Shown piece by piece: positions 41,942 to 50,074 of a stretch of 64,000 bases of DNA. The translations under genes and the position numbers were made by a program. How positions within the stretch are numbered: position 1 is the stretch's first letter; every line of letters begins with the position of its first letter. Origin of the DNA: Falsiroseomonas sp051433165 (GTDB lineage: Bacteria > Pseudomonadota > Alphaproteobacteria > Acetobacterales > Acetobacteraceae); the NCBI RefSeq assembly GCF_051433165.1, contig NZ_JBHMFS010000020.1, forward strand, positions 1 through 64,000, in the 5' to 3' direction. The notes below the pieces were generated by a model. The model did no database searches. It was not told the origin of the DNA and saw nothing but the letters and a program-made list of their open reading frames with translations.

Positions 41942-42976
41942 CTATGCGGGTTGCAAGCGCCGCTGCGTGTAGGCCGGCAGAACCTCCGGGTTCACCAGCC
42001 GCGGCAGCGCCTCGCCCCGTGCGGCGGCGATGAAACCCTCCGCGGCGAAGCGGCCGACGCGGGCGCGGCTTTCCTGCGTCACGCCCGCGGTGTGCGGCGT
42101 GGCCACCACGCGAGGATGCGCAAGCAAGGGATGGTCGGCCGGCGGCGGCTCCCGTTCCCACACATCCAGCCCGGCGCCGGCGATATGGCCGGATTGCAGC
42201 GCGGCCAACAGCGCCGCCTCGTCATGGACATGGCCGCGCGCGGTGGTGATGAAGATGGCGCCCGGACGCATGGCGGCGAAAGCCTCTGCGCCGAACAGGC
42301 CGCGCGTCGCCGCCTCCAGCGGGCAGTGGACGGAGACGATGTCTGCAGCGGCGAGCAGTTCCGGCAATTCGGCCTTGCTGGCGCCCCGCGCGCCGCATTC
42401 GGCGGCGGACAGGTAGGGATCGCAGACCAGCACACGGCAGCCGAAGGCCAGGCGCAGGATTTCCGCAACGCGCCGCCCGACATGGCCGAGGCCGATCAGC
42501 CCCACCGTCCGGCCCGCCAGTTCCCGCCCCATGAAGGCGCCACGATTGGCGGCGCCACCCGCGCGCATCGCGTGTTGGGCCTCGGGCATGCGCTTCAGCA
42601 GCGTCAGCATCATGCCGACCGCGTGTTCCGCCACGCCTTCCGCATTGCCGCCGGCCTGGTTCAGAACGGCGATACCGGCCGTGGTGCACGCGGGCACGTC
42701 GATGGTGTCATAGCCAGCGCCATAGCTGGAGACGACGAGGAGCCGGGGCAGGGCGGCCAGCAGCGAAGGCGTGGCGTGCCATGCCAACGGCAATTCATCC
42801 CGCGCCGCCTGCACGTAATAGCCCTCGCAGGTGGCAAGCCCGGCGCGGATGCGGTCCGCGCCATCCGCCAGCGACAGCCGGATCACCTTAAGCTCCGGCG
42901 CTGCGGCTGCCGTGTCGAGGAAGCTCTGGTGCATCGGCTGGTCGAGATAGCCGACCCGAAAACGGGGCCTGGTCAT
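41942..42976 (-). CDS. D-isomer-specific 2-hydroxyacid dehydrogenase
   Basis: 344 residues. The NAD-binding fingerprint is GLIGLGHVGRRVAEIL; the catalytic residues appear in order: Arg in TTARGHVHDEA, Glu in WEREPPPADHPLL, His in VVATPHTAGVT. The family interconverts 2-oxo acids and D-2-hydroxy acids (glyoxylate, hydroxypyruvate, phosphoglycerate). Length favours the glyoxylate/hydroxypyruvate type over SerA, which is longer. The start overlaps the stop of the acyl-CoA synthetase by 4 nt. Confidence 0.92.
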   Translation of the reverse strand: MTRPRFRVGYLDQPMHQSFLDTAAAAPELKVIRLSLADGADRIRAGLATCEGYYVQAARDELPLAWHATPSLLAALPRLLVVSSYGAGYDTIDVPACTTAGIAVLNQAGGNAEGVAEHAVGMMLTLLKRMPEAQHAMRAGGAANRGAFMGRELAGRTVGLIGLGHVGRRVAEILRLAFGCRVLVCDPYLSAAECGARGASKAELPELLAAADIVSVHCPLEAATRGLFGAEAFAAMRPGAIFITTARGHVHDEAALLAALQSGHIAGAGLDVWEREPPPADHPLLAHPRVVATPHTAGVTQESRARVGRFAAEGFIAAARGEALPRLVNPEVLPAYTQRRLQPA

Positions 42977-45063
42977 CCGCGCAGCGCCACCAGCGCATCC
43001 AGCGCCACGCCGCCCTGTTGCTGCACAAGGAAGGGATTGATCTCGATGCTCTCGATCTCCGGCTGTGCCGCAGCGAAACCCGCGACGGCGCAGAGTGCGG
43101 CCACCAGCGCCGCCTTGTCCAGCGCCGGCCCGCCGCGCCAGCCTGCCAGCAGCCTTGCGCCCTGCACGGATTCCACCAGGGCGGCGGCGCGCGCGGGTGT
43201 CAGCGGTGCGGAGGCGAAGGCAACGTCGCGGAACAACTCCACGGAGATGCCGCCGAGGCCGAACATCACCATCGGCCCGAAGATCGCGTCGCGCTGCACG
43301 CCGATGATGGTCTCCACGCCACCGTGCACCATGGGCGCCACCAGCACGCCATCCAGCCGCGCATCAGGCCGCGCCGTGCGGGCGCGCTCCATCAGCGTGG
43401 CGAAGCCCTGCCGTGCCGCTTCCGCATCGGCCAGGTTCAGCAGCACGCCGCCGATCTCGGTCTTGTGTGGGATGTCATCCGACAGGATCTTCATCACGAC
43501 GGGATAGCCCACGGCATCCGCGGCACGCACCGCATCTTCGGCCGATGCGCACCCATGTTCAGGCAGCACCGTCACGCCGATTTCGGCCAGCAGCGCCTTG
43601 GCCGCAGCTTCGTTGCCCGCGACGATCCGGCGCCGCGCGGGCGGCGCCGCCTCCGCAAGCACCATGGCCGCGTCTTGCAACGCCCGCAGCCTTGCGGCGC
43701 CCGTCACGGCCTTCACCGCGCGCGTCGGGTCCTCGAACACCGCCACGCCGAGCGCTTCCAGCTTCGTCCGTACCTCCTCGACCGAGGTCATCACCGCCAC
43801 CACCACCCGGTCCGGCGCGGCCTTGCGCAGCGCGGCCAGGGTCTGCTCCAGCGGCGGGAAGCGCGGGATGTTGCGACCGAGATGAGCCAGGTAGAACAGG
43901 AAGCTGCCAAGCTCCGCCCCGCGCAGCATCTCCTGGCTGATCGCCTCAAAGATATGCATGCGGCCATTGAGCTGCGCGGTGGTGTCGATCGGGTTTCGGC
44001 CGCCCGCCATGGGCTGAATCGCGCGGATGTTTGCCAGCACGTCATCGGCCATCGGCGGCACGGACAGCCCGGCCTCGATGCAGGCATCCGCCATCAACAC
44101 GCCGATGCCGCCGGAGACGGTGAGCACGCCCACCGCATCATTCGGCGGCAGCGGCGCGATGGCGCAGAGATAGGCGATGTCGATCATCTCCTCGATCGAC
44201 TGCGTGCGGTAGGCGCCGCATTCGCGGAACACCGCGCTGAAGATGCGATCCTCCCCGGCTAGCGATCCGGTATGCGTGGCAGCCGCCGCGGCGCCGACCT
44301 CCGTGGTGCCGACCTTCATGATGATCACCGGCTTGCGCGCCGCCGCCGCCTTTAGCAATGCGCGCCGCAGCGCCGCGCCATCCTTGCAGCCTTCGAGAGA
44401 GGCGCAGATCACCCGCGTGCCGGCATCATCGGCCAGATAGTCGATGGCCGCGGCCACATCGATATCCGCCTCATTGCCCGTGGCGATGGCGCGGCTGATG
44501 CCGATGCCGCGCAGATGTGCCGCGGCATAGATGTGGCTGCCATAGGCGCCGCTTTGCGTGGCGATGCCGATCACGCCAGGCCCCGGTTGCGCCGTGGCGA
44601 GCAGGGATGAGAAGGTGCCGAAAAATCCATCCGGCGGGCTGATGCTGCCCAGGGCATTCGGCCCGGTGATCCGCATGCCATGCCGGCGCGCCAGCGCCGC
44701 GACGCGATCCTGCATCGCAGCCCCCTCGGCGCCTTCCTCGGCAAAGCCGGAGGACAGCACCTGCACATGCAGGATGCCCTTCGCCGCGCAATCCTCCAAC
44801 GCCGGTTCCACCAGCGCTGCCGGCAGCAGCATCAGCGCGGAATCCGGCACCTCCGGCAGGTCCCGCACGCTCGGCCAGGCGGGCAGGCCCTGGACCTGCT
44901 TTGCGGTGACGTTGATCGGGTAGATGCGGCCCCGATAGCCCAGCTCCCGCAAATGCAGCAGCGTGCGGCCACCGAGCTTGTCGGGATCATTCGAGGCGCC
45001 GATCACGGCGACCGAGGCCGGGCGGAACATCTTCTCCAGCGGGTGCATCACAGGCTCCGTCAC
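42973..45063 (-). CDS. ADP-forming acyl-CoA synthetase (acetate-CoA ligase family)
   Basis: 696 residues. The CoA-binding Rossmann domain (VAVIGASNDPDKLGGRTL) is followed by succinyl-CoA-ligase-like domains with the phosphohistidine loop ATHTGSLAGED, then a C-terminal ATP-grasp domain (about 475-690: YPVVMKILSDDIPHKTEIGG). It makes or splits an acyl-CoA with ATP/ADP. This fused alpha-beta form is common in acyl-CoA catabolic operons. The start could be 45063 or the ATG at 45048. It overlaps the acyl-CoA dehydrogenase stop and the 2-hydroxyacid dehydrogenase start, each by 4 nt. Confidence 0.9.
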   Translation of the reverse strand: MTEPVMHPLEKMFRPASVAVIGASNDPDKLGGRTLLHLRELGYRGRIYPINVTAKQVQGLPAWPSVRDLPEVPDSALMLLPAALVEPALEDCAAKGILHVQVLSSGFAEEGAEGAAMQDRVAALARRHGMRITGPNALGSISPPDGFFGTFSSLLATAQPGPGVIGIATQSGAYGSHIYAAAHLRGIGISRAIATGNEADIDVAAAIDYLADDAGTRVICASLEGCKDGAALRRALLKAAAARKPVIIMKVGTTEVGAAAAATHTGSLAGEDRIFSAVFRECGAYRTQSIEEMIDIAYLCAIAPLPPNDAVGVLTVSGGIGVLMADACIEAGLSVPPMADDVLANIRAIQPMAGGRNPIDTTAQLNGRMHIFEAISQEMLRGAELGSFLFYLAHLGRNIPRFPPLEQTLAALRKAAPDRVVVAVMTSVEEVRTKLEALGVAVFEDPTRAVKAVTGAARLRALQDAAMVLAEAAPPARRRIVAGNEAAAKALLAEIGVTVLPEHGCASAEDAVRAADAVGYPVVMKILSDDIPHKTEIGGVLLNLADAEAARQGFATLMERARTARPDARLDGVLVAPMVHGGVETIIGVQRDAIFGPMVMFGLGGISVELFRDVAFASAPLTPARAAALVESVQGARLLAGWRGGPALDKAALVAALCAVAGFAAAQPEIESIEINPFLVQQQGGVALDALVALRG

Positions 45064-46121
45064 GCGGCCTGTGCCAGCAGGCGGCCTGCCTGGAAGCTTC
45101 GGTCGCCGAATTCGAATTCCGCCATCATCACGCGGCGCGCGAGGCGAATGGCGCGCACGCCCTCGGTCAGCCCCATGCCGCCATGCATCTGGATGGTCTC
45201 ATGCGCCACGAGCCGCCCGGCCTCACCCAGCCGCAGCTTGGCGAGCGCGATGTCACGCCATGGCAGCGCGTCCGCCGATGCCGCGCCGCGCAGCGCATGC
45301 GCTACAAGGCCACGCAAATTTTCATACTCCACATACATCTCCGCCACGCGATGCCGCAGTGCCTGGTAGGAGGCGAGCGGCGCGTTGAACTGCACGCGGT
45401 CCGAGAGGAAGGCGATGGTCTGCTCGATGATGGCCCCCATGGCGGAAACACCCTCGACGCAAGTGATCAGCGCGCCAAGATCCCGCGCTTGATCGATCTG
45501 CGGCGCCAGGCCACGCGCCAGCACGTGCGCTTCCGCGCCAGTGAAATGCCAATCAGCCGCGAGCCGCCCATCGATCCGCAAAGACAGCGCCCGTGTAATG
45601 CCGGGCGCAGTGGCAGGCAGCAGCAGCACATCGCCGCCGGCGGTAGCGAGCAGCAGATGCGTCGGGTCCGGCGGCGTCTCCACCGCTACCACGCCGCCTT
45701 CGAGCGTGGCGCCGCAGCGCAGCGGTGGTGCACCGGGATCCTGGGTCGCATCTGGCAGAATCACGCAAATGCGTGCCGTGCCCTCCGCAAGCCGCGCCAG
45801 CGCATCCCGCGCACCGGCAGCGGCCAGCAAGGAAGGAGCCACCGCGCAGCACATGGCGAGCGGCAGCGGCAGCCCGCCGCGCCCGGCACCACAAGCCAGT
45901 GCCGCGACATCGCCGAGTTCACCGCCGGCACCACCCGCATCCTCCGCAACCATGGTCGCCATCCAGCCGAGGCCAGCGATCGCATCCCAATGCCGGCGCA
46001 GGGCGGCCAGATGCTCGCCGGGTTCGGCCAGCGCGGAAAGCTCCGCATCGGCATCCAGCGCCAGGCGCAGCGCCATCTCATAAGTATCGCCGCCGATCAG
46101 CGGGGTCGCGGTGAAGGGCAT
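45060..46121 (-). CDS. Acyl-CoA dehydrogenase family protein, short partner subunit
   Basis: 353 residues, shorter than the usual 380-400. The all-helical N-terminus (AGLGWMATMVAEDAGGAGGELGD) and C-terminal four-helix bundle (IQMHGGMGLTEGVRAIRLARR) are clear. The middle flavin-binding beta domain is weaker, with no W[ST]S-type motif visible. It follows a full-length acyl-CoA dehydrogenase by 4 nt. Such adjacent long/short pairs often form alpha2-beta2 enzymes in which one subunit is degenerate, as in the ChsE-type steroid dehydrogenases; that is an inference here. Confidence 0.85.
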   Translation of the reverse strand: MPFTATPLIGGDTYEMALRLALDADAELSALAEPGEHLAALRRHWDAIAGLGWMATMVAEDAGGAGGELGDVAALACGAGRGGLPLPLAMCCAVAPSLLAAAGARDALARLAEGTARICVILPDATQDPGAPPLRCGATLEGGVVAVETPPDPTHLLLATAGGDVLLLPATAPGITRALSLRIDGRLAADWHFTGAEAHVLARGLAPQIDQARDLGALITCVEGVSAMGAIIEQTIAFLSDRVQFNAPLASYQALRHRVAEMYVEYENLRGLVAHALRGAASADALPWRDIALAKLRLGEAGRLVAHETIQMHGGMGLTEGVRAIRLARRVMMAEFEFGDRSFQAGRLLAQAA

Positions 46122-46125
46122 GGCG

Positions 46126-47298
46126 TCAGGATCCGAAGAGCTGCTTGGCGATCACGTTCTTCTGTACCTCGCTGCTGCCGCCATAGATCGTGCGCACCCG
46201 CATATACATGTAGTTCTGCACCCACTCGATGCCGGGCGCTTCCGCATTCGGCCCGCTGCCGTCGATGCGCCGGAAGCGCGGCGCCAGGCGGGCGCCCACC
46301 GCATCCATCGCCACCTCTGCCACATGCTGGTGCGAGACGCTTGTGCTGAGCTTCATCACGGAGGGCAGCAGGCCGAGCGGCTTGCCCTCCATCACCGCCG
46401 CGACCGCTTCCTTGCCCAATGCCAGCGCGCCATGCAGCTCTGCCTCCGCCAGTAGCAGGCGCAGCTCCAACGCCTCCCGTTTCGCACGCTGGTCTTCACC
46501 GGCCAATTCCTGCGCGACGAGGTCGCGCGTGCGCGCCAGGTTCTTCAGCGCCGGCGCGACATTGGCGCCGCCCAGCCGTTCCCGTTCCAACAGGAACTTG
46601 CCATAGGTCCAGCCCTGGCCTTCTTCGCCGATTCGGTTGGCGCCGGGCACGCGCACATTGTCGAGAAATACCTCGTTCACATGGTGCCAGCCATCGATGG
46701 TGCGGATCGGGCGGATGGTGATGCCGGGCGCGTTCAGCGGGATCAGCAGCATGGTGATGCCCTGCTGCTTCTTCGCCTCCTGCGAGGTGCGCACCAGTGT
46801 GTACATCCAATCCGATTCATGCGCGTGCGACGTCCATGTCTTCTGGCCATCGACGACGTATTCATCGCCTTCGCGCCGCGCCGCGGTGCGGAGCGAGGCG
46901 AGGTCGGAGCCAGCGCCGGGTTCGGAATACCCCTGGCACCACCAGTCATCCCCGCTGAGGATGCCGGGCAGGAAGCGCGCCTGCTGTTCGGGCGTGCCGA
47001 ATTCGATGATGACCGGGCCGATGTGGCGCAGACCGTGGTGGTATTGCGGCGGGCAGTCGCATTCCGCCATCACCTCATCGAAGATGTGCCGCTGCTGATG
47101 GTCCCAGCCCGTGCCACCGAACTGCTTCGGCCAGGATGGCGCGCCCCAGCCATGCGCGTGCAGAATCTGCTGCCACGGTTGCCACACCTTGCGCGACAGC
47201 TTGCGATAGCTGGCGACAACCGCGCGGATCTCCGGCGGGCAGCGGGTTTGCGCGAATTCCGTGACCTCCCGCCGGAAGGCCTCGTAGTCCACTGCCAT
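46126..47298 (-). CDS. Acyl-CoA dehydrogenase
   Basis: 390-residue flavoprotein introducing the alpha-beta double bond in an acyl-CoA. Landmarks are WCQGYSEPGAGSDLAS (FAD/substrate), VDGQKTWTSHAHESDW, ERLGGANVAPALKNLAR and the C-terminal YGGSSEVQKNVIAKQLF, where the Glu is in the catalytic-type position. The start at 47298 lies one base after the enoyl-CoA hydratase stop; an open upstream frame is shadow. It is paired with the shorter dehydrogenase downstream. Confidence 0.92.
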   Translation of the reverse strand: MAVDYEAFRREVTEFAQTRCPPEIRAVVASYRKLSRKVWQPWQQILHAHGWGAPSWPKQFGGTGWDHQQRHIFDEVMAECDCPPQYHHGLRHIGPVIIEFGTPEQQARFLPGILSGDDWWCQGYSEPGAGSDLASLRTAARREGDEYVVDGQKTWTSHAHESDWMYTLVRTSQEAKKQQGITMLLIPLNAPGITIRPIRTIDGWHHVNEVFLDNVRVPGANRIGEEGQGWTYGKFLLERERLGGANVAPALKNLARTRDLVAQELAGEDQRAKREALELRLLLAEAELHGALALGKEAVAAVMEGKPLGLLPSVMKLSTSVSHQHVAEVAMDAVGARLAPRFRRIDGSGPNAEAPGIEWVQNYMYMRVRTIYGGSSEVQKNVIAKQLFGS

Positions 47299-47299
47299 C

Positions 47300-48070
47300 T
47301 CAGCGGCCCTTGAAGACTGGCTTGCGCTTTTCAAGCTGCGCGGCGCGGGCTTCCTTCGCATCCTCGGTCTTGGCGAGTTCGTAGGTGAAGTTCTGCTCGA
47401 AGCGATAGGCGTCCTTCGCCGGCATCAGCTCCACCATGTTGCAGCTCGTCTTCGCGTACCGGATGCCGAGGGGGCTTTTCTGCGCGATGCGCGTCGCCAT
47501 CGCCATCGCGGCGGGCATCAGCTCATCGGTGGGCCAGACCGAATCGATCACACCGAGACGGTGCAACTCGCTTGCCGGCAGCCGATCCCCGGTGAACATC
47601 AGCCGGCGCGCATAGGATTTGCCAAGAAGCTCGTTCAGCATCGCCGCACCGCCCGCCAGGCCGACATCGATCTCCGGCATGCCGAATACGGCGGTGTCGG
47701 AGGCCAGCATGATGTCGCAGGCAGCCATCAGCCCGAAGCCGGCGCCGAGCGCGGCACCGTTCACCGCGGCGATCACCGGCTTGGCGCATTCCTTGATGGC
47801 ATTGCCGGTTTCCCGCGTGATGCGGTTGTGGTGCCAGAAGGCGCCGGCCTTGCCCGCGTCCGGCCGCTGCTTCAGGTCCGCGCCGGCGCAGAAAATCTTG
47901 CCCTGCCCGGTCAGCACCACTACGCGGATGTCGTCACGGTCCGTCACCTCGTCGAAGATCTCGATGATGCGATTCCGCATCTCGGCATTCACCGCATTGA
48001 CCGGTGGGCGGTTCAGCGTCGCCACCGCCACATGGTCCGAGACTTCCAGCTTCACGACGTCCGATGACAT
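47300..48070 (-). CDS. Enoyl-CoA hydratase/isomerase
   Basis: 256-residue crotonase-fold protein; hydrates the enoyl-CoA made by the dehydrogenases. The oxyanion-hole blocks are FCAGADLKQR and NGAALGAGFGLMAACDI; the second catalytic Glu region appears in FGMPEIDVGLAGG. It heads the minus-strand operon enoyl-CoA hydratase, two acyl-CoA dehydrogenases, acyl-CoA synthetase, 2-hydroxyacid dehydrogenase, TPP enzyme. A TetR-type palindrome (48092-48108) sits 21 nt before its ATG. Confidence 0.93.
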   Translation of the reverse strand: MSSDVVKLEVSDHVAVATLNRPPVNAVNAEMRNRIIEIFDEVTDRDDIRVVVLTGQGKIFCAGADLKQRPDAGKAGAFWHHNRITRETGNAIKECAKPVIAAVNGAALGAGFGLMAACDIMLASDTAVFGMPEIDVGLAGGAAMLNELLGKSYARRLMFTGDRLPASELHRLGVIDSVWPTDELMPAAMAMATRIAQKSPLGIRYAKTSCNMVELMPAKDAYRFEQNFTYELAKTEDAKEARAAQLEKRKPVFKGR

Positions 48071-48091
48071 GGCGTGATTTCCTCCTGACGG

Positions 48092-48108
48092 ACCAACCGA
48101 GCGGTCGG
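48092..48108. promoter_or_regulatory. TetR-type operator, site 1 (acyl-CoA operon)
   Basis: ACCAACCGAGCGGTCGG, a near-perfect palindrome, in the 73-base gap between tetR and the enoyl-CoA hydratase, 21 nt before that start. Two more copies (49902, 50016) differ only at the central base. Confidence 0.8.
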
Positions 48109-48143
48109 GAGGTTATGCGTGGCTCCGCTGCCGCGCAAGTGGC

Positions 48144-48806
48144 TCAGCTCTTGGCTTGCGCCTTGCGGCGCACCGTCTTCCGCGGCGGCGCCGCACGTAG
48201 GCCGCCGAGCAGCATGTCGCAGAACTGCCCGGCGATCTCCGGCGCCTTCAGCGGCCCCGCGGGATTGTACCAGCGCGGCATCCAGTTGATCGTGCCGAGC
48301 ACCAGGCGCCCGGCGAGCTTCACATCGGGGACGTGCAACTCGCCGGATTCGACGCCGGCCTGCAGAATGTCCCGCAGCAGTTGTTCATAGCGATCGCGCC
48401 AGGCGATGCGTTCCTTGCGCGCCCGCGCCTCCGGATCGCTCCAGAAGGCGGTGGAGCCGGCGATCCAGGCCCAGCGGAAGGCTTCGAAGAAGGTCACCGT
48501 CTCCACGATGAAGCGGCGCAGCCGGTCCATCGCCGGCAGCGCGGCGTCATCATGCCGCGCCACATGCAGATAGATCGACTTCGTCGCGCCCATGGCGAGG
48601 GGCCGCAGGATGGAATCCTTGTCCGGGAAATAATGGTAGAGCGTGGCCTTCGAGATGCCGCACTCCGCCGCGATATCGCGCATCGAGACGCCATCGAATC
48701 CACGCTGCGCGAATTGCCGGCAGGCGACTTCGTAGATCTGGATGATGCGGCCGCTCGGTACTTCGCCATTGCCGTCCAGTCCCAGCAGGCCGGCCAGGTC
48801 GTCCAC
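48144..48806 (-). CDS. TetR-family regulator of the acyl-CoA/transport regulon
   Basis: About 220 residues from GTG 48806, chosen because the longer frame (to 48983) would overlap the Bug gene upstream; the start is uncertain. The DNA-binding domain is canonical: RIIQIYEVACRQFAQRGF, SMRDIAAECGISKATLYHYFPDKDSI. The C-terminus is basic (KTVRRKAQAKS). TetR proteins beside enoyl-CoA hydratase and acyl-CoA dehydrogenase genes usually sense an acyl-CoA and repress until it appears. Three operator-like palindromes in 2 kb support this. Confidence 0.87.
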   Translation of the reverse strand: MDDLAGLLGLDGNGEVPSGRIIQIYEVACRQFAQRGFDGVSMRDIAAECGISKATLYHYFPDKDSILRPLAMGATKSIYLHVARHDDAALPAMDRLRRFIVETVTFFEAFRWAWIAGSTAFWSDPEARARKERIAWRDRYEQLLRDILQAGVESGELHVPDVKLAGRLVLGTINWMPRWYNPAGPLKAPEIAGQFCDMLLGGLRAAPPRKTVRRKAQAKS

Positions 48807-48834
48807 CGGCGGCGCGACCTGGCGCTTGCGCGGC

Positions 48835-49848
48835 CTAGGCCGGGCGGATGCCGACCCGGCGGATGACGTCGCCCCACTTCGCGACTTCGGTTCGGAGTAG
48901 TCCACCCAATTCCTCCGGCGTGCTAGAAACCGGCGGAGATGCGCCGGCCGCCCGCATTCTCTCACGCAGCGCCGGGTCCGCAAGCACCTTCACCAGCGCC
49001 TCATTCAGCCGTTGGATGATGGGTTGCGGTGTGCCGGCGCGCACGCAGAGATAGTTCATGACCGTCACCTCGAAGCCTGGCAGCGTCTCGGCCACGGTCG
49101 GCACGTCCGGCAGATCTTCCGAGCGCCTGGCGCTGGTCACCGCGATGGGACGTAGAAGACCCCCCTGGATGAGGGAGATCATCGGTCCATAGGTGTCGAT
49201 GGAGATATCCACCCGCCCGGCCGCCACATCCTGCAGCGCGAGTCCGGTGCCGCGATAGGGCACATGCGACATGCGAATGCCCGCCTGCATGCAGAGCAAC
49301 TCGCCCGACAGATGGCTGCCCGCGCCGATGCCGGCGCTGGCGAAGGTCAGCTCGCCCGGCCGCGCCTTGGCCAGCGCGATCACCTCGGCCACGGTGCGCG
49401 CCGGCACGTCCTTGTTGACCACCATCAGATAGGCGCCCTGGGTCAGCAGGCTGACCGGCGCGAAGTCGCGGTCCGGATCATAGGGCAGGTTGGACATCAG
49501 GAAGCGGTTGGTGATCAGCGGCCCCGGCGTGCCGTAAAGCAGCGTGTAGCCATCCGCTGGGGCTTGCGCCACGGCTGCGGTGCCAATGGTGCCGCCCGCG
49601 CCGCCGCGATTCTCCACAACCACGGTCTGGCCCAACTCCGGCCCCAGCAGTTCTGCCACGAAACGTGCCGTCAGGTCGGCGCCACCACCCGGCACGAAGG
49701 GCACGATCATCCGCACCGGCCGGGTCGGGTACGACTGGGCCTGGCCCGCGCGCGCCAGCAATGCCGCGGAGGCCAACGATGCGGCGGCTGCGAAGGTGGC
49801 ACGGCGACCGAGCCCACCCTTGCCCTGGTTGCTGTCGTGGGCAGTCAT
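48835..49848 (-). CDS. Bug-family periplasmic solute receptor (TTT system)
   Basis: 337 residues with a longer N-terminal signal (RRATFAAAASLASAALLARAGQAQ). Ligand loops are IVPFVPGGGADLTARFVAE and VVVENRGGAGGTIGTAAV; later come SHVPYRGTGLALQDV and PDVPTVAETLPGF. It is transcribed toward tetR with a 28-base gap, and a TetR-type palindrome lies 53 nt before its start, so its expression should follow the acyl-CoA operon. No TctA/TctB partner is nearby. Confidence 0.93.
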   Translation of the reverse strand: MTAHDSNQGKGGLGRRATFAAAASLASAALLARAGQAQSYPTRPVRMIVPFVPGGGADLTARFVAELLGPELGQTVVVENRGGAGGTIGTAAVAQAPADGYTLLYGTPGPLITNRFLMSNLPYDPDRDFAPVSLLTQGAYLMVVNKDVPARTVAEVIALAKARPGELTFASAGIGAGSHLSGELLCMQAGIRMSHVPYRGTGLALQDVAAGRVDISIDTYGPMISLIQGGLLRPIAVTSARRSEDLPDVPTVAETLPGFEVTVMNYLCVRAGTPQPIIQRLNEALVKVLADPALRERMRAAGASPPVSSTPEELGGLLRTEVAKWGDVIRRVGIRPA

Positions 49849-49901
49849 CTTGTTGTTCCTTCCCCATCCCGGCAGCGCTTCTTCACCGGCGCCGCATCTG
49901 C

Positions 49902-49918
49902 ACCAACCGAACGGTCGG
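49902..49918. promoter_or_regulatory. TetR-type operator, site 2 (Bug receptor)
   Basis: ACCAACCGAACGGTCGG, followed by TGG so that the palindrome extends to ACCAACCG/CGGTCGGT with one mismatch. It is in the divergent gap between the Bug gene and the peptide-binding-protein gene. Confidence 0.8.
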
Positions 49919-50015
49919 TGGCCTCTCGCATAGCGCCTTCATGCCGCGCGTTGCAAGACGAATGGCCCGCTCAAGCCGGCTTGCGGCTGCGGCGCCGGGC
50001 GCATAGTCTCGGGAG

Positions 50016-50032
50016 ACCAACCGATCGGTCGG
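50016..50032. promoter_or_regulatory. TetR-type operator, site 3 (ABC binding protein)
   Basis: ACCAACCGATCGGTCGG, with a fully symmetric CCGATCGG core, 42 nt before the ATG of the binding-protein gene at 50075 and 97 nt from site 2. Confidence 0.8.
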
Positions 50033-50074
50033 CATACAGAAGCGCCGGAACGGCGCCGTGGGAGGGTACTGCAC

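Noticed and set aside
48807..48983. Longer TetR start overlapping the Bug gene
   Set aside because: It would overlap the Bug coding region by about 150 bases and add an Arg-rich segment not expected before the HTH.
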